10,298 bases of DNA from positions 1 through 10,298 of the forward strand of contig MFRJ01000071.1 in assembly GCA_001784535.1 (NCBI GenBank), in the 5' to 3' direction. The notes below the pieces were generated by a model. The model searched no databases and had not been told where the DNA came from. It saw only the letters and a list, made by a program, of their open reading frames with translations. Every line of letters starts with the position of its first letter. The first letter of the stretch is position 1. The translations under genes and the position numbers were made by a program. Below, in pieces: positions 1 to 6,584 of the stretch. The DNA is from Candidatus Melainabacteria bacterium GWA2_34_9 (GTDB lineage: Bacteria > Cyanobacteriota > Vampirovibrionia > Gastranaerophilales > UBA9971).

Positions 1-432
1 ATTTTAAATAGAACAGAGGCTTCTATCATAACAAATATTCCAAACAATCCTCCTGAATATCCGACTATAGAAGATGCTAATTTAATAGCAATGATAGAAA
101 AGCTTAAACAGCAAGGGTCAAAAGTTGTCGTGATTACAGAAGGCAAAAAAGGGGCTTATGCTTTTGACGGGGAAACTTTATATTATGCTGTGACTTTTCC
201 CTCAAAAGTTGTCAGCACACTAGGAGCAGGAGATGCTTTTTCCAGCACTTTTGTAGCTAGCATGCTTAAATATGACTGGGATATAGAAAAATCCTTAAAA
301 ATAGCTTCTATTAATTCGGCTGCTGTTGTTGAAAGTTTTGGAGCACAGACTGGATTAAAAAGCTTTGAAGAATTAGAAAACATTTATAATCAAAATAAAG
401 ATTTTAAAGTTTTAATGAAAAAAAAGGACTGA
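1..432 (+). CDS. PfkB/ribokinase-family carbohydrate or nucleoside kinase, C-terminal part (5' end outside window)
   Basis: The reading frame is open from base 1 and stops with TGA at 430-432, giving 143 residues; the N-terminal half lies upstream of the window. The fragment starts within an N-R-T-E stretch (residues 3-6), the N-x-x-E Mg/phosphate-binding motif of the PfkB superfamily. It then has a V-V-V-I-T-E-G-K-K-G strand-turn and the T-L-G-A-G-D-A-F signature (about 73-80), whose Asp78 is the expected catalytic base next to the G-A-G-D anion hole. The tail I-N-S-A-A-V-V-E-S-F-G-A-Q-T-G resembles the C-terminal helix and nucleotide-site residues of ribokinase or adenosine-kinase-like members. 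The family transfers the ATP gamma-phosphate to a sugar or nucleoside hydroxyl in the cytoplasm. Substrate specificity sits mainly in the missing N-terminal lid, so the substrate cannot be named. The next gene begins 87 nt downstream on the same strand with no terminator between. Confidence 0.9.
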   Translation: MLNRTEASIITNIPNNPPEYPTIEDANLIAMIEKLKQQGSKVVVITEGKKGAYAFDGETLYYAVTFPSKVVSTLGAGDAFSSTFVASMLKYDWDIEKSLKIASINSAAVVESFGAQTGLKSFEELENIYNQNKDFKVLMKKKD

Positions 433-519
433 ATATTATATTGTTTGATTTAAAGCAAGACGTCTGTTATCATTTAATTGAACAACGTTTTGAGTTTTTT
501 AAGCTGAGTGGAATAATTT

Positions 520-1296
520 ATGAATAAAACATATTTTGGCAATAGTGCAATCGCAATGATTGCAATACTTCTATTAGTAATCGGCGTATTTGCTGTTTTT
601 CCTTTTTTATTATTATTAGACCCTCAGCAAAAAGTGCTTTTTACATTAAATATTTTTTCTAATATTTCAGGAGTTGCTATAAGTGTTTTTATAACTTTAT
701 ATTTTCTGGATAAGTATTATACCTATGAAAAACAACAAAACAGAAACGATACGATTGTATTTTTAGACAAAAAAATTAACGATTTTTTTATTACATATTG
801 CAGTAATATCAGCAACGTGTTTGATATTGATTTTATGAATGATATAGAGTTCAAAAATTTATCTAAAGAAGCAGCTCATTATCTTCATTGCATAGAAACA
901 CATATGTCTCTTATCGATCAATTTGAAAACAGATACGATTGTTTAAAAGAAATATTAACCAAAACAGAAAAAGATCTGCTTAAAGATTTTGAATTGAATA
1001 ATACATCTTTAGATGAAATTTCAAGAATTAAACACAAATTAAACTATTTTGATTTTGAAAATTTACTTTATATCTGCGGAAATATTACAAAATATCTTCT
1101 TACATTACCTTCTGATGCAAAAATTAAAGGATCAATAAGCTATTTTGAAGAAATTGAAAAAAATCTGCACATTCTAAAACAAAATGTTTTGAATAATCAG
1201 AACGAACTTTTGATTCTGAAACATTTCAGAGCACTTTCTGTAAGTATGATTAATTTCTGTAAAAAATTAAGCGCCAACGAATACGAATTAAATTAA
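520..1296 (+). CDS. Unrecognised protein with two N-terminal membrane segments and a long helical cytoplasmic region
   Basis: This is a 258-residue protein that I do not recognise. It has two hydrophobic segments at about residues 10-34 and 42-65 separated by a short turn (D-P-Q-Q-K), then a charged Lys/Glu/Asn-rich region (about 70-258) that looks mostly helical and may form coiled coils (for example around 110-160 and 205-235). With so short a loop, both ends are probably on the same side of the membrane, most likely the cytoplasm. The ATG at 520 is well supported: an in-frame TAA lies directly upstream at 514-516, and a GAGTGGA Shine-Dalgarno-like stretch lies at 505-511. It follows the PfkB-family gene by 87 nt and may be co-transcribed with it. 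Its stop is only 6 nt from the stop of the convergent coaX, and no terminator hairpin fits between them. The membrane-anchor-plus-coil layout suggests a scaffold or sensor, but no function is assigned. Confidence 0.8.
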   Translation: MNKTYFGNSAIAMIAILLLVIGVFAVFPFLLLLDPQQKVLFTLNIFSNISGVAISVFITLYFLDKYYTYEKQQNRNDTIVFLDKKINDFFITYCSNISNVFDIDFMNDIEFKNLSKEAAHYLHCIETHMSLIDQFENRYDCLKEILTKTEKDLLKDFELNNTSLDEISRIKHKLNYFDFENLLYICGNITKYLLTLPSDAKIKGSISYFEEIEKNLHILKQNVLNNQNELLILKHFRALSVSMINFCKKLSANEYELN

Positions 1297-1302
1297 TTGA
1301 AA

Positions 1303-2130
1303 TTACCTGTTTAATTCATAGATAATTCTTAATCCTTCAAGAGTAAGGAAAGGATTGATGTGGTCAAAAGGTCTTTTTAAGTGGTTATTTATCATTGAAG
1401 AATATCCGCCTGTTGAAATTGTTGTAACAGGTTGTCCGAGTTCTTCCTCAATGCGTTGAATAAGCCCGTCTATCATTGCTGCATGACCGATAATTATACC
1501 GCTTAACATGTTTTCCACAGTGTTTTTTCCCACTACAGAATTAATATCTTCAACTTTAAGCTTTGGCAGAAGGTTTGTAAAGTGACTGAATGCTTCCGAA
1601 GACATTTTTATGCCGGGAGAAATTATGCCCCCTGTAAACCTTCCGTCCTCTGTAACAACATCAAAATTTGTTGCAGTCCCAAAATCTACTACAACAGCAG
1701 GAGTTTTGTAGAGATTATGGGCGGCGCTGGCATTAGCTATTCTGTCGCATCCGACTTCTCTGGGACTTTCTACATCAAGAATAATTCCGTTTTTTGTTTT
1801 ATGGGAAATAACCAGAACAGGAATTTTTAAATATTTTTCGATGGCAATTTTGAATTTTTCCGTTAAAGGCAAAACCACGCTTGCAATTACAGCTGATTTC
1901 AAGTGCGGAGCGGGAGTGGAAAAAGCTGAAGCGGAGCTTTGCTTCGCTGGAGGCTTTTGTAACTCATTCATGTCCAAATTTGCTATATCAATAATATTTT
2001 TTAAAAATATTCCGTATTCATCTTCGGTTTTGTTTTTGTCAGAAGACAAATTCCAGGTGTTAACAAGAATTTCGCCGTCAAAAACACCTACAGTAATATT
2101 TGTATTTCCTATATCTGCCACTAAAAGCAT
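1303..2130 (-). CDS. coaX: Type III pantothenate kinase (with an in-frame insertion)
   Basis: CoaX phosphorylates pantothenate with ATP, the first step of coenzyme A synthesis. It is an ASKHA-fold enzyme unrelated to CoaA. The 275 residues show the family signatures: D6-I-G-N-T-N11 (ATP phosphate loop), P-R-E-V-G-C-D-R-I-A-N (about 122-132, pantothenate and dimer region, catalytic-type Asp), V-V-D-F-G-T-A-T-N (second phosphate motif, about 147-155), G-G-I-I-S-P-G and a C-terminal S-T-G-G. It aligns with my recollection of Bacillus subtilis CoaX (about 258 aa) throughout, except for about 20 extra residues at 58-77 (Q-K-P-P-A-K-Q-S-S-A and so on). Without these it would be about 255 aa. The ATG at 2130 is preceded by an AAAGGA Shine-Dalgarno site (about 2136-2142). 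Residues flanking the insertion and all active-site motifs are intact, so the enzyme is probably functional. It appears monocistronic, divergent from the LCP gene. Confidence 0.95.
   Translation of the reverse strand: MLLVADIGNTNITVGVFDGEILVNTWNLSSDKNKTEDEYGIFLKNIIDIANLDMNELQKPPAKQSSASAFSTPAPHLKSAVIASVVLPLTEKFKIAIEKYLKIPVLVISHKTKNGIILDVESPREVGCDRIANASAAHNLYKTPAVVVDFGTATNFDVVTEDGRFTGGIISPGIKMSSEAFSHFTNLLPKLKVEDINSVVGKNTVENMLSGIIIGHAAMIDGLIQRIEEELGQPVTTISTGGYSSMINNHLKRPFDHINPFLTLEGLRIIYELNR
1900..1959. repeat. G+C-rich palindromic in-frame insertion inside coaX
   Basis: These 60 bases (exactly 20 codons) have no counterpart in ordinary CoaX. 34 of the 60 are G or C, in an otherwise AT-rich gene. 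The segment is rich in internal complementarity. AAAAGC at 1921-1926 can pair with GCTTTT at 1953-1958, and inside that GAAGC (1928-1932) pairs with GCTTC (1941-1945). Alternatively AAAGCT (1922-1927) pairs with AGCTTT (1935-1940). On the coding strand it is translated as a small-residue Pro/Ser/Ala/Gln stretch, residues 58-77, in a surface loop before the I-A-S-V-V-L-P strand. The pattern resembles protein-invading palindromic repeats such as Rickettsia RPEs. The boundaries are inferred from the alignment and could shift by a few bases. Confidence 0.6.
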
Positions 2131-2362
2131 AATTTTCCTTTAATTAATAATTATTTTAAAAAACATTAAATTAAATTTAAAATGACATTTTTCATACCAT
2201 GACTTATTTTAAACATAAAAAAATAAATTTTACAGCTATTTAAATGATTTTCATTGAGGTATGATTATTTATTATAGTAGATAATAAATATTTGAAAAAA
2301 AATTAAATAAATAAAAATTTGTTGATGTTTGAGTAGTTGAAAAAACAGGGTAATTATTTAAA
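2131..2362. promoter_or_regulatory. Divergent spacer between coaX and the LCP gene; probable site of both promoters
   Basis: This 232-bp noncoding spacer is very AT-rich and lies between two divergent starts, so both promoters should be here. A possible + strand promoter is TTGAGG (2254-2259), an 18-nt gap and TAGATA (2278-2283); it is weak and the surrounding AT-richness makes chance matches likely. No terminator-like hairpin, riboswitch-like structure or small ORF with a good ribosome site was found. The CoaX ribosome site is at about 2136-2142; that of the LCP gene is a poor CAGGGT at 2346-2351. Confidence 0.4.
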
Positions 2363-3655
2363 ATGAACAATCCTAAAAGATTTAATAATAATATAGAAAC
2401 TCAGAATTTTGTGCCACAAAAGCAAACACCAAAAACCAAACCGAATACAAATTATGCGTTTAAATGGACAATTGTTGCTTTTCTCGTTTGCGTCGTTTTG
2501 TTTGGATTAATGTATCTGGCAGTAAATGCAGATAGCATCGGATTGCCGGAAGTCAGCAGATTTATACGGAAATCGCCTATGGCACCTGCTTTTATGCCAT
2601 TTAGCGGAAAGCAAAACATTCTTATACTCGGCGTAGATTCAAACGGAAGCGAAACAGATCCTTTTAAAGGCACAAGAACAGATACTATTTTGTTAGTAAG
2701 TATAGATAAATTCGGCAAATCAGTTAATGCGATTTCTATTCCCAGAGACAGCAAAGTTTATATTGCTGACGGACACGGCGTCGATAAAATAAACGCTGCA
2801 CATGCTTACGGCGGACATGATGTTGCTATAAAAACAATACAACGCACATTTGGCGTGAATATCAATCATTATGTAATAATAAATTTTGCGGGAGTAAAAG
2901 ATTTTGTAAAAGCGCTTGGCGGAGTTCCCGTTAATGTTGAAAAAAGAATGCATTATACAGACAGGGCAGGCGGATTGTATATTAATTTAAGCCCAGGATA
3001 TCAAGTGCTTGATGCTAAACAGGCGGAAGGCTATTTAAGATTCCGGCATGATGCTATCGGCGATATCGGCAGAATGAAAAGACAGCAGTGGTTTGTAAGA
3101 GGAGTTGTTGAAAAGCTCAAATCACCTGATGTAATTGCAAAAATTCCTGCGATTATTCAGGCAATGAGCAAAAATATAAGAACTGATATGAATGTTTATG
3201 AACTTGCAGGTTTAGCAGCATTTTCCAAACAAATAGATATGGATAATATTCAGACCTCAACCCTTCCGGGCAAACCGTCAAACCATGGCTTTGTAAGTTA
3301 CTGGATTCTTGAACCGCAAAAAGTTCAAACCATAATAGACAGGCTTATTTATAGAGAAGAGCCTCAGTTATTGAGTGAAGAACCGCTCACTGTTACACTT
3401 CTTTATTCTGAAAAATACAGAGATCAAATCCCTACAATAGAAGCAGTACTTAAAAAAGAAGGCTTTGATATAAAATATTCTTCATCAACAAGCAGAAGTC
3501 CACATACACAGATAACTGCAAATACTGTAAAAGCCGGATTTAACCCGATTATAAAATTAAAATCCGAAATTCCTGAACTAAAAAAAGCCCAGTTTATTTT
3601 GGACCCGAGCGAATATTCAGGTGATACAGATTACACAATTGTTATAGCAGATTAA
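2363..3655 (+). CDS. LytR-CpsA-Psr (LCP) family cell-envelope glycopolymer transferase
   Basis: LCP proteins transfer undecaprenyl-pyrophosphate-linked glycopolymers (teichoic acids, capsule or other wall polysaccharides) onto the cell wall on the outer face of the membrane. The 430 residues read as follows: a short basic/Asn-rich cytoplasmic tail (1-33), one membrane segment (about 35-55), an LCP domain (about 85-250) and a LytR_C-type domain (about 341-430, starting L-T-V-T-L-L-Y). Family residues are present: N-I-L-I-L-G-V-D92, the G-T-R105-T-D107 pair, I-P-R128-D129, D141-K-I-N-A-A-H, and the F-R228-H-D-x3-D234-x2-R237-x2-R240-Q241 cluster that binds the lipid pyrophosphate and Mg. Length is normal for an LCP+LytR_C protein. 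The start at 2363 gives the expected N-in single-pass topology, although its ribosome site (2346-2351) is weak and 11 nt away. It heads a cluster with the next two genes. Confidence 0.95.
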   Translation: MNNPKRFNNNIETQNFVPQKQTPKTKPNTNYAFKWTIVAFLVCVVLFGLMYLAVNADSIGLPEVSRFIRKSPMAPAFMPFSGKQNILILGVDSNGSETDPFKGTRTDTILLVSIDKFGKSVNAISIPRDSKVYIADGHGVDKINAAHAYGGHDVAIKTIQRTFGVNINHYVIINFAGVKDFVKALGGVPVNVEKRMHYTDRAGGLYINLSPGYQVLDAKQAEGYLRFRHDAIGDIGRMKRQQWFVRGVVEKLKSPDVIAKIPAIIQAMSKNIRTDMNVYELAGLAAFSKQIDMDNIQTSTLPGKPSNHGFVSYWILEPQKVQTIIDRLIYREEPQLLSEEPLTVTLLYSEKYRDQIPTIEAVLKKEGFDIKYSSSTSRSPHTQITANTVKAGFNPIIKLKSEIPELKKAQFILDPSEYSGDTDYTIVIAD

Positions 3656-3656
3656 G

Positions 3657-3947
3657 ATGAGTATTTTTGAAGCATTGATGCTGGTTTGTTTTGGTGCAAG
3701 CTGGCCTTTTGCTGTTGTGAAAACTTACAGGACAAAAAACGTGAAAGGCAAAAGCAGTTTATTTCTTTCACTTGTAATACTCGGCTATCTTTTTGGTATT
3801 GTCCATAAAATTTTATACAACTTTGATTATGTGATTTTTTTGTATGTTTTTAACTGCCTGATGGTACTTTTAGACTTGATTTTATACTTTAAATATAAAA
3901 AACTTGAGGACGGATTAAATTTGCAGGATAATAAGCAAATTAATTAA
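3657..3947 (+). CDS. Small three-helix PQ-loop/SemiSWEET-like membrane protein
   Basis: The 96-residue protein has three predicted membrane helices at about 4-22, 34-52 and 56-78 and a charged, Lys/Asn-rich tail. The sequence C-F-G-A-S-W-P-F-A-V-V-K-T-Y-R-T-K (about 11-27) followed by K-G-K-S-S (about 30-34) has the layout of one PQ-loop triple-helix unit. The usual Pro-Gln is replaced by W16-P17, the pattern continues with a second-helix G-Y-x2-G, and an Asn (N65) sits in helix 3. SemiSWEETs of similar size dimerise to move sugars, but members of this WP subgroup have no function I can name. The ATG lies 1 nt after the LCP stop with no clear Shine-Dalgarno, so translation is probably coupled to the LCP gene. 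Its stop is 21 nt before tex. A role in moving or sensing an envelope precursor is suggested only by position. An alternative ATG at 3678 would trim the first helix and is less likely. Confidence 0.8.
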   Translation: MSIFEALMLVCFGASWPFAVVKTYRTKNVKGKSSLFLSLVILGYLFGIVHKILYNFDYVIFLYVFNCLMVLLDLILYFKYKKLEDGLNLQDNKQIN

Positions 3948-3968
3948 ACATAACAGGAAAACATCTTT

Positions 3969-6116
3969 ATGAATCAGCAATTTATCCTCCAAAATATAAT
4001 CAAAGACTTAAATCTAAATGAAAATTCAGTAAAAAATACAGTAGAACTTCTTAATCAGGATGCGACTATTCCTTTCATAGCCAGATACAGAAAGGAAAAA
4101 ACCGACGGACTTGATGAAACGCAGATTAGAAATATTGGAGAAAAACTCGAATATTATACTGAGCTTGAAAAAAGAAAATCTACTATTATAAATTCCATAC
4201 AGGAGCAGGGAAAACTTACATCTGAGCTTGAAAAAGAAATTTTGTCCTGTACCGAAAAACAAAAACTGGAAGATATTTATCTGCCTTATAAACAAAAAAA
4301 GAGAACCCGTGCAACAATTGCAAAAGAAAAGGGACTTTCTCCACTTGCTGATTTGATTATGCTTCAGATGCCGACAAGAGGCTCAAAGCAAGAAATACTT
4401 TCGCGATATATAAATCCAGAAAAAGGCGTAGAAACAGAAAAAGATGCTTTAGCAGGTGCGCTTGATATTATTGCGGAAGAAATTTCCGACAGGGCAGATA
4501 TAAGAGGCTGGCTTAGAAATTTTGTTTTAAACAAAGGTTTGATAGTATCAGAAGCCAAAAAAGAATGGAAAGACCAAAAATCAAAGTTCGAAACCTATTA
4601 TGAGTTTTCAGAACAGGTAAAAAATTCTCCGTCGCATAGAATTTTGGCGATAAGACGGGGGGAGAAAGAAAAAGTTCTCTCTTACAAGATTGAAACAGAA
4701 GAAGAAAGAGCTTTGACTTTTATAGAATCAAAAGTGATAACTAATAACAATTCTTTATTTTACGGAGATTTAATAAATACAGTCAAAGACAGCTATAAAA
4801 GACTGATTTTCCCTTCCATAGAAACAGAAGTATTTAATTTAAAACTTGAAGAAGCTGAAAAAGAATCAATAAACGTGTTTGCGAAAAATTTAAAAAATCT
4901 GCTGCTTGCTCCACCAGCCGGTCATAAAATTATTATGGGGGTAGATCCCGGCTTCAGGACAGGATGTAAAGTTGCTGTAATGGACGAAAATGGAAATTAC
5001 AAGGAATATAAGCCCATATTTCCCCATGAACCCCAAAATAGAAAAGATGAAGCAGAAAAAATTCTTCTGGACTTTATCAAAAAACATAATATAGAGCTTA
5101 TTTCTATAGGAAATGGCACGGCTTCTAAAGAAACAGTTGTTTTTATAAAAAACATGATTAAGAAAAATAATCTCAAACTCAAATCAGTAGTGGTAAGTGA
5201 AGCAGGTGCTTCTGTTTATTCAGCTTCTGAAGTAGCTATAAAAGAATTCCCTGATCTGGATGTAACAGTAAGAGGGGCAATTAGCATAGCCCGAAGACTG
5301 CAAGATCCGCTTGCCGAGCTGGTAAAAATTGACCCGAAATCTATTGGAGTAGGTCAGTACCAGCATGATGTAAACCAGTCAGAACTAAAGAAAACCCTCG
5401 ATTTAACAGTTCAATCCTGCGTAAACTATGTCGGTGTTGAATTAAATACTGCTTCAACCGAACTTTTGTCTTATGTGTCAGGGATTAACAAAACAGTTGC
5501 GCAAAATATCGTGAATTACAGAACGGAAAACGGCTCTTTCAAAACCAGAAAAGCTATTTCAAAAGTTGCTAAGCTTGGAAATAAAGCATTTGAACAGTGC
5601 GCAGGGTTTTTAAGAATAAGAAACTCCGAAAATCCTCTTGATAATTCTGCAATTCACCCTGAAAGCTATCATATCGTTGAAAAAATGGCTAAAGATTTGA
5701 ATGTAAAAGTCGAAAAATTAATCGGAAACGAAGATTTAGTTTCAAAAATCGACCTGAAAAAATACGTCACAGAACAAGCAGGGCTTCCGACACTTACTGA
5801 TATAGCCAAAGAACTTAAAAAACCGGGACTTGACCCGCGGCAGGAGTTTACCAGTATTGAATTCAGCTCTGATATTAATGAGCTAAAAGACCTGAAAGAA
5901 GGAATGATTCTTGACGGAAATGTCACAAATGTAACCAATTTCGGGGCTTTTGTTGATATAGGAGTGCATCAGGACGGACTGATTCATATTTCCCGAATGG
6001 GAAACAGGTTCGTCAAAAACCCTTACGAAATTGTTTCCGTCGGCGACAACGTAAAAGTCAAAGTGCTTACAATTGACACTCAACTAAAAAGAATTTCGCT
6101 GGAGTTAATAAGTTAA
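3969..6116 (+). CDS. tex: Tex family RNA-binding protein (Tex/YqgF/HhH/S1)
   Basis: Tex is a conserved cytoplasmic nucleic-acid-binding protein, the bacterial relative of eukaryotic Spt6, linked to transcription and RNA turnover and to toxin-gene expression in Bordetella. Domains in order: Tex_N helical region (about 5-200, with A-T-I-P-F-I-A-R-Y-R-K-E at 32-43 and the Y-L-P-Y-K-Q-K-K-R-T signature at 104-113), YqgF/RNase H-like fold (about 320-450, starting I-M-G-V-D-P-G-F-R-T-G), the conserved S-I-G-V-G-Q-Y-Q-H-D-V-N (458-469), helix-hairpin-helix repeats (about 485-560) and a C-terminal S1 domain (about 643-712, with V-T-N-F-G-A-F-V-D-I-G and D-G-L-I-H-I-S). At 715 residues it is full length and shows no disruption. 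The ATG is preceded by an AGGAAAA site (about 3955-3961). It is the last gene of the cluster and is followed 36 nt downstream by a strong terminator. Confidence 0.97.
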   Translation: MNQQFILQNIIKDLNLNENSVKNTVELLNQDATIPFIARYRKEKTDGLDETQIRNIGEKLEYYTELEKRKSTIINSIQEQGKLTSELEKEILSCTEKQKLEDIYLPYKQKKRTRATIAKEKGLSPLADLIMLQMPTRGSKQEILSRYINPEKGVETEKDALAGALDIIAEEISDRADIRGWLRNFVLNKGLIVSEAKKEWKDQKSKFETYYEFSEQVKNSPSHRILAIRRGEKEKVLSYKIETEEERALTFIESKVITNNNSLFYGDLINTVKDSYKRLIFPSIETEVFNLKLEEAEKESINVFAKNLKNLLLAPPAGHKIIMGVDPGFRTGCKVAVMDENGNYKEYKPIFPHEPQNRKDEAEKILLDFIKKHNIELISIGNGTASKETVVFIKNMIKKNNLKLKSVVVSEAGASVYSASEVAIKEFPDLDVTVRGAISIARRLQDPLAELVKIDPKSIGVGQYQHDVNQSELKKTLDLTVQSCVNYVGVELNTASTELLSYVSGINKTVAQNIVNYRTENGSFKTRKAISKVAKLGNKAFEQCAGFLRIRNSENPLDNSAIHPESYHIVEKMAKDLNVKVEKLIGNEDLVSKIDLKKYVTEQAGLPTLTDIAKELKKPGLDPRQEFTSIEFSSDINELKDLKEGMILDGNVTNVTNFGAFVDIGVHQDGLIHISRMGNRFVKNPYEIVSVGDNVKVKVLTIDTQLKRISLELIS

Positions 6117-6152
6117 CATGAATTTATTAGTTGTCATTGTTAGTTCTTACTT

Positions 6153-6181
6153 AAAAAGCCGATGAATTTCATCGGCTTTTT
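6153..6181. terminator. Strong bidirectional intrinsic terminator between tex and the convergent 90-aa gene
   Basis: A perfect 13-bp stem pairs 6153-6165 with 6169-6181 across a 3-nt loop, with a GCCGATG core and flanking A and T runs. On the + strand it is followed by TGATTTTTT, ending the LCP-tex transcript. On the - strand the T run of the second arm serves the gene at 6212-6484, whose stop is 31 nt away. Confidence 0.92.
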
Positions 6182-6211
6182 GATTTTTTAAAATTCTTAT
6201 AATTACAGTTT

Positions 6212-6484
6212 TTATCCGGGACTCATCATTCTGTAATCTGGCTTACAAGTATTATCATTAATTTTATTCAACAGCCCAAGCATTTTTTGCTGGTTTGCTA
6301 AAACCTGAGCTTCAAATTTGGTATAAGGCGTTTCGGGTTCTGCATCAATACATATTGCTTTACAACGATGCATTTCAACAGTATTTCCTGCATCAACCAG
6401 AGAATTTCCAAACCCTAAAGACTTTGTTTTTTGTAAACATGTTTGTGGATTTACAAAACCAATACTGCTAATTCCACTCATCAT
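6212..6484 (-). CDS. Unrecognised 90-aa protein with four cysteines
   Basis: I do not recognise this protein. It begins M-M-S-G-I-S-S-I-G-F, has four Cys (16, 41, 45, 80) including a C-x3-C pair, and a probable helix at about 55-78 rich in Gln/Leu/Lys (F-E-A-Q-V-L-A-N-Q-Q). It ends K-P-D-Y-R-M-M-S-P-G. There is no signal peptide or membrane segment. It is probably a real gene: a clear AGGAG Shine-Dalgarno (6492-6496) lies 7 nt before the first of two adjacent ATG codons, the frame is unbroken, and it ends just before the bidirectional terminator. The second ATG (6481) is an alternative start. It lies 100 nt downstream of the dppA-like gene on the same strand, with an inverted repeat between them (6509-6546), so it may be read both from its own promoter and from upstream. 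The Cys pattern could bind a metal, but no motif makes this specific. Confidence 0.65.
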   Translation of the reverse strand: MMSGISSIGFVNPQTCLQKTKSLGFGNSLVDAGNTVEMHRCKAICIDAEPETPYTKFEAQVLANQQKMLGLLNKINDNTCKPDYRMMSPG

Positions 6485-6508
6485 AATTTTTCTCCTATCT
6501 TATAAGTT

Positions 6509-6546
6509 ATGTATTACAAATTTTAATTTACAAATTTATAATACAT
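6509..6546 (-). repeat. 15-bp AT-rich inverted repeat upstream of the 90-aa gene
   Basis: 6509-6523 and 6532-6546 are complementary at 14 of 15 positions around an 8-nt loop. The single mismatch becomes a U-G wobble in RNA from the - strand but a C-A clash in RNA from the + strand, so a continuous stem forms only in the - strand transcript. It has no following T run and is not a standard terminator. It could be an mRNA-processing or stabilising hairpin between dppA and the 90-aa gene, or a protein-binding site. Confidence 0.5.
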
Positions 6547-6584
6547 GTGAAGGAAAAAAATTGCCCTGATTTTTGAAAAATAAT

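Noticed and set aside
441..527. 28-codon frame starting with TTG between the PfkB-family gene and the membrane-protein gene
   Set aside because: The start is TTG, the only AAGGAC-like site is about 12 nt away, it is very short, and it overlaps the well-supported ATG at 520. Not enough to call a gene.
2192..2264. 7-bp inverted repeat TCATACC / GGTATGA in the coaX-LCP spacer
   Set aside because: The arms are short and about 60 nt apart; there is no sign of a structured RNA or operator.
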